Notes under the pieces: model-generated
Database searches by the model: none
Seen by the model: only the letters and a program-made list of their open reading frames with translations
Told to the model about the DNA's origin: nothing
Origin: Neckera pumila
Taxonomy: Eukaryota; Streptophyta; Bryopsida; Hypnales; Neckeraceae
Length of the DNA: 64,000 nt
Assembly (NCBI GenBank): GCA_963969595.1
Contig: OZ018411.1
Location: 21,946,545-22,010,544, forward strand
Direction of reading: 5' to 3'
In this document: in pieces, positions 60,942-64,000 of the stretch
Position numbering within the stretch: the stretch's first letter is position 1
Layout of the letters: each line of letters begins with the position of its first letter
Made by a program: the position numbers and the translations under genes

Positions 60942-61919
60942 CCCCTGAAGGACCAACATGTGTTTTTGGGCCGTATAGAAATTTTGGGCAGGTACGTGTG
61001 ACTAGAGATATCCATATTTGAGGCTGAAATTTTAATAGAAGGTGGGGGCGAGGAATATCTTCATGTGTACCAAGTTTCATGACATTGCAAAATATGAGTC
61101 CAAAGTTGTAACCTAGTATGTTACTTTTTTTTGTAACTGGGCAGTTTGGGCAGATAAGAAGAAATCATTTTTTCCGGAATTTTTTTTTTGAAATTGGTTT
61201 TCTACATTTATATATACTTAAAAAACTTTGAATCATTCCATTCAATCAATGAGTCAAAAGTTATGAGGGTTCTCCCCATTTGTTCAAAAAAAAAAAAAGA
61301 AAGAAAGTTACAAGGGTTTTTAAATTGCGGGCAGTTATAGATTCTCTACTCTAGAAAAAAATTTAAAGTCGTTTATTTAACTCAATTTTCAATATTTTTA
61401 GAAAAAAGTAAAATCCAAGGACGTAGATTGATTATTACAACATTACAACCATTGGAATTGGCATTTTTAAATTCCATGATTAAATTTTTAACAATTTAGT
61501 ATTTTGAATCATTTTCTACTTCTTTCTACTTCTTTCTACTTTTCATTTTTGTCCTATATTTTGTACAATTCCAAATGATGTGAAACTATTCAAGCATGTA
61601 GACAACTTGTTTAGGAAACTGAATTCAAAGAAGCACCACCTTTATCGGCATTTTTTCATTGAAAAGTGAGCTTGCAAAGTGCAGCTGCCCGTTTTCTTGC
61701 AGGATTGAAAAAATGGTTTTCAAGACTTTGAATGCTTGTATCTTATGATCCACACGGTGGAATTGTCTGAAATTTTTACCACATGTTTTCAAAATATCAT
61801 ACTACAAGATCCTACGGTTATGTGTCAAAAATTGTTGTTTTCCAAAAATTTGGTAGTTGTATTAGAAATGGCAGTTTTGGAGCTTTTTTGGTGATTACAT
61901 AGTCATGAAACTTTAGGGG
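60942..61919 (+). mobile_element. TTAA-flanked MITE, family A, copy 7 (978 bp, with a LINE scrap inside)
   Basis: TTAA lies at 60938-60941 and 61920-61923. It starts CCCCTGAAGGACCAACATG and ends CTTTAGGGG. Without the 47-bp insertion and duplication at 61260-61318 its length is about 931 bp, as in copies 1, 5 and 6. Confidence 0.88.
61270..61306 (+). mobile_element. Extremely short LINE insertion (about 15 bp of 3' end plus A tail)
   Basis: TCTCCCCATTTGTTC followed by an A-rich tail matches the last 15 bases of the LINE at 53966-55280. It is flanked by gttatgagggtt (61260-61271) and gttacaagggtt (61307-61318), a 12-bp duplication with two changes. Other family A copies lack it. Confidence 0.78.
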
Positions 61920-62058
61920 TTAAATCTAGGACCAAATATACAAATTAACAAATATTTCTAGAAAACGATGGTTTGCCAAAACCCCAAAGAATCCAATGAG
62001 TAATACATTATTGCAATCAATAACTTATTTTGGATTTTGAAGTGAGAAGACAATTCTT

Positions 62059-62636
62059 TATATACACATGGGGTGGTAGGAGGTGGAACAATCCATGTGG
62101 GATAAATAAATTAGAATTGGAAGTTCCTCAAGCACTCATAGTTAAGTCAAAAACAAAGAATTGTATTAAAAGTAGAATTTCATACCTCAGTTAGGCATAG
62201 TAGAATAGCTTTTTTCGAAAAACTTTGAACTAAAAAAAGTTGGTGAATGAAGATAAGTTTCATGTCTGAAAATCCGTTTGGCACTTTGAATTTGCAATCA
62301 AAAGTTATGGAAAAATTTGAGAGAAGACTTTTGAAAATGTTAAAGAAAATGTCCATTCCAACCCCTCTTTCAAATTTGTCCATAACTTTTGATTGCGGAT
62401 TCAAAGTGCCAAACGGATTTTCAGACGTGAAACTTATCTTCATTCACCAACTTTTTTTAGTTCAAAGTTTTTCAAAAAAAGGTATTCTACTATGCCTAAC
62501 TGAGGTATGAAATTTAACTTTTAATACAATTCTTTGTTTTTGACTTAACTATGAATGCTTGAGGAACTTCAAATTCTCATTTCTATATCCTACATGGGTT
62601 GTTCTACCTCCTACCATCCTAAATGTATATATATAG
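62059..62636. mobile_element. Large palindrome, family F foldback element copy 3 (arms about 260 bp)
   Basis: The left arm runs from about 62059 and the right arm to about 62636, meeting near 62346 with a spacer of roughly 70 bp. Matching words include ggtaggaggt, gaagttcctcaagca, aagtcaaaaacaaagaattg, catacctcagttaggcatag and gaaaatccgtttggcacttt with their complements. Both strands therefore carry the same 87-codon frame, which is a shadow of the symmetry. No target duplication was identified. Confidence 0.85.
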
Positions 62637-62639
62637 CTT

Positions 62640-64000
62640 CTCTTCTCACTTGAAAACTCAAAATATAATTGTTTTTGGTATGAATGCAAAAAAGAAAAAG
62701 AAAAGAAATGAACCAAGCATTTAGTTTGCATGCATACAAAAACATATTATATTTTGGGTTTCCAAAATACACAATGTATAGGTGTAGAGTACTGGATTTT
62801 GTGTGTTTGGTTCAATAGGTCTAGAACTTCTTTTTTTTTTTAGTTTTTAATCTATCTTGTACATTTCCGTCGCTTGACTTATTGTAATTCTCTAACAAAA
62901 TCGTCAAGTGTAGTATTAGCTAATGATGGTGTGGAATATACCACACCATTCTGACGGGGAGAAGGCAGCCCACCACTCTACTACTAAATGTCATGAGCAT
63001 TTCAACTTCATAACAAGGGGAAAATGAATAATTTAAAATCATACAACAATTTGGATGTCTTTCATACACTTTCTACCATTTTATAGAAGATAGTCAAAGA
63101 TTTTTTGCAATGGGGTGAACAACAAGCAAGAAATCATATAAGCAATTCAAGTGGTATGAGATCAAGTATCTTTGAAGTAATTGTGAAGGCTTATTTCTAA
63201 TATGGACCATTAAAAGCTAGTTGTAATTTTCACAAATGGTGGCAATACTAGATGGTAGATAGTGTATAGAAAACATCAAACTTTTTTGTATGATATTCAA
63301 TTACATATGTGTATTTGCAATGGTGATAAAGTAGACTTCAGTGTGATTTCAACGCAATTTACAGTTCAAAATTCCGTTCATTTTTTAGCATACACCGGCC
63401 TCCAAATAAAATTTGTAAGGTTCCTATACCCAACTATACATCACCATAGCTTAACTCATGAAGGCCTTACAATGTTTTGACAATGGAGGTTTTTAATGAA
63501 TTGTCTTACTTTGATATTTTTTGGTACATAGATGTACTTGACATTTTGAATCTTGACCATTCAAAAGTAAGACTACTTTATCTCATATGCGTGGAACTAA
63601 TTGTGGAAAATATTTATCGTTGGATTTTTAAATGATTACAATTTTGTATGATCAACTTCGTAGGCAAAGGACATAGCTTTTGGGGAAATAAGAAGAATTA
63701 TAAGAAGAAAATTTGTATTGAAATCTATGGCAAATTTTGTATATTTAATTTTTTTAAATGAGAAATAAAAAACTCTTTTGAATTTGTACACATTTCCAAA
63801 CAGAAGGAGTAGAAGGCCAAAACTGACCATATTGGATCATACAAAATTTAAAAGAAATTATATGTATAAATTTTTTTTAATTTAACAATTAATATTAGCA
63901 TATTGTTGGAACATCTTAAGAAAAAATTAAAACCATTCTAATTATTTTTGTATTCTTAATTGCACCAAATTGAGCCTGGTACATTTAAAATTGATAAAAA
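62640..64000. other. AT-rich intergenic DNA to the window edge
   Basis: No gene or defined element was recognised. Confidence 0.5.

Noticed and set aside
62180..62510. Two overlapping 87-codon frames on opposite strands with nearly the same protein
   Set aside because: They are produced by the palindrome; the same DNA is read from both arms. There is no independent coding evidence.

Overview
This window looks like nuclear DNA of a land plant, most likely one that still makes swimming sperm (a bryophyte, lycophyte, fern or similar). The clue is the left edge: a six-exon gene reads as CFAP77, a protein of the ciliary doublet microtubule. Next to it is a plant-type Golgi GT47 glycosyltransferase, and further right an ankyrin-PGG membrane protein of the kind expanded in plants. 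Introns are short with normal GT-AG borders. Outside the genes the DNA is very AT-rich and full of non-autonomous transposons. The species cannot be named from sequence alone.

Layout. 0-5.2 kb: CFAP77 (+, cut by the window edge) and a four-exon GT47 gene (-), convergent. 5.6-7.0 kb: degenerate tandem repeats upstream of GT47. 7.4-26.7 kb: two head-to-tail copies of one long repeat unit, each invaded by different small transposons. Comparing the copies exposes filled and empty insertion sites. 28.1-31.4 kb: a region with an inserted LINE end and the ankyrin-PGG gene (two apparent frame breaks); a shrunken copy of the same region, without the LINE and without the gene body, lies at 47.8-48.8 kb. 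37.1-40.05 kb: an array of about 44-bp hairpins spaced near 315 bp, all in one orientation, leading into an 11-exon decayed gene (40.2-45.4 kb) that joins a ParB-like DGNH region to a degenerate beta-class DNA amino-methyltransferase core. Two more hairpins sit in its largest intron. 49.1 kb: a 46-bp-stem hairpin resembling a microRNA precursor. 50-64 kb: repeats only, including a LINE end with target-site duplication, several TTAA-flanked elements and a large palindrome.

The most interesting items are (1) the hairpin array, whose arms show complementary changes between copies, next to and inside the ParB/methyltransferase-like gene; (2) the stop codons of that gene, all eight of which are TGA or TAG, as expected from C-to-T decay at CGA and CAG; and (3) the TTAA-flanked CCCCTAAAG element family, whose ends are fixed by an empty site in the same window.

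The functional genes do not form a pathway. CFAP77 is ciliary, GT47 acts in the Golgi on wall polysaccharides or glycoproteins, and ankyrin-PGG proteins are membrane-anchored and often linked to stress or defence. Most of the window is transposon-derived and decaying.
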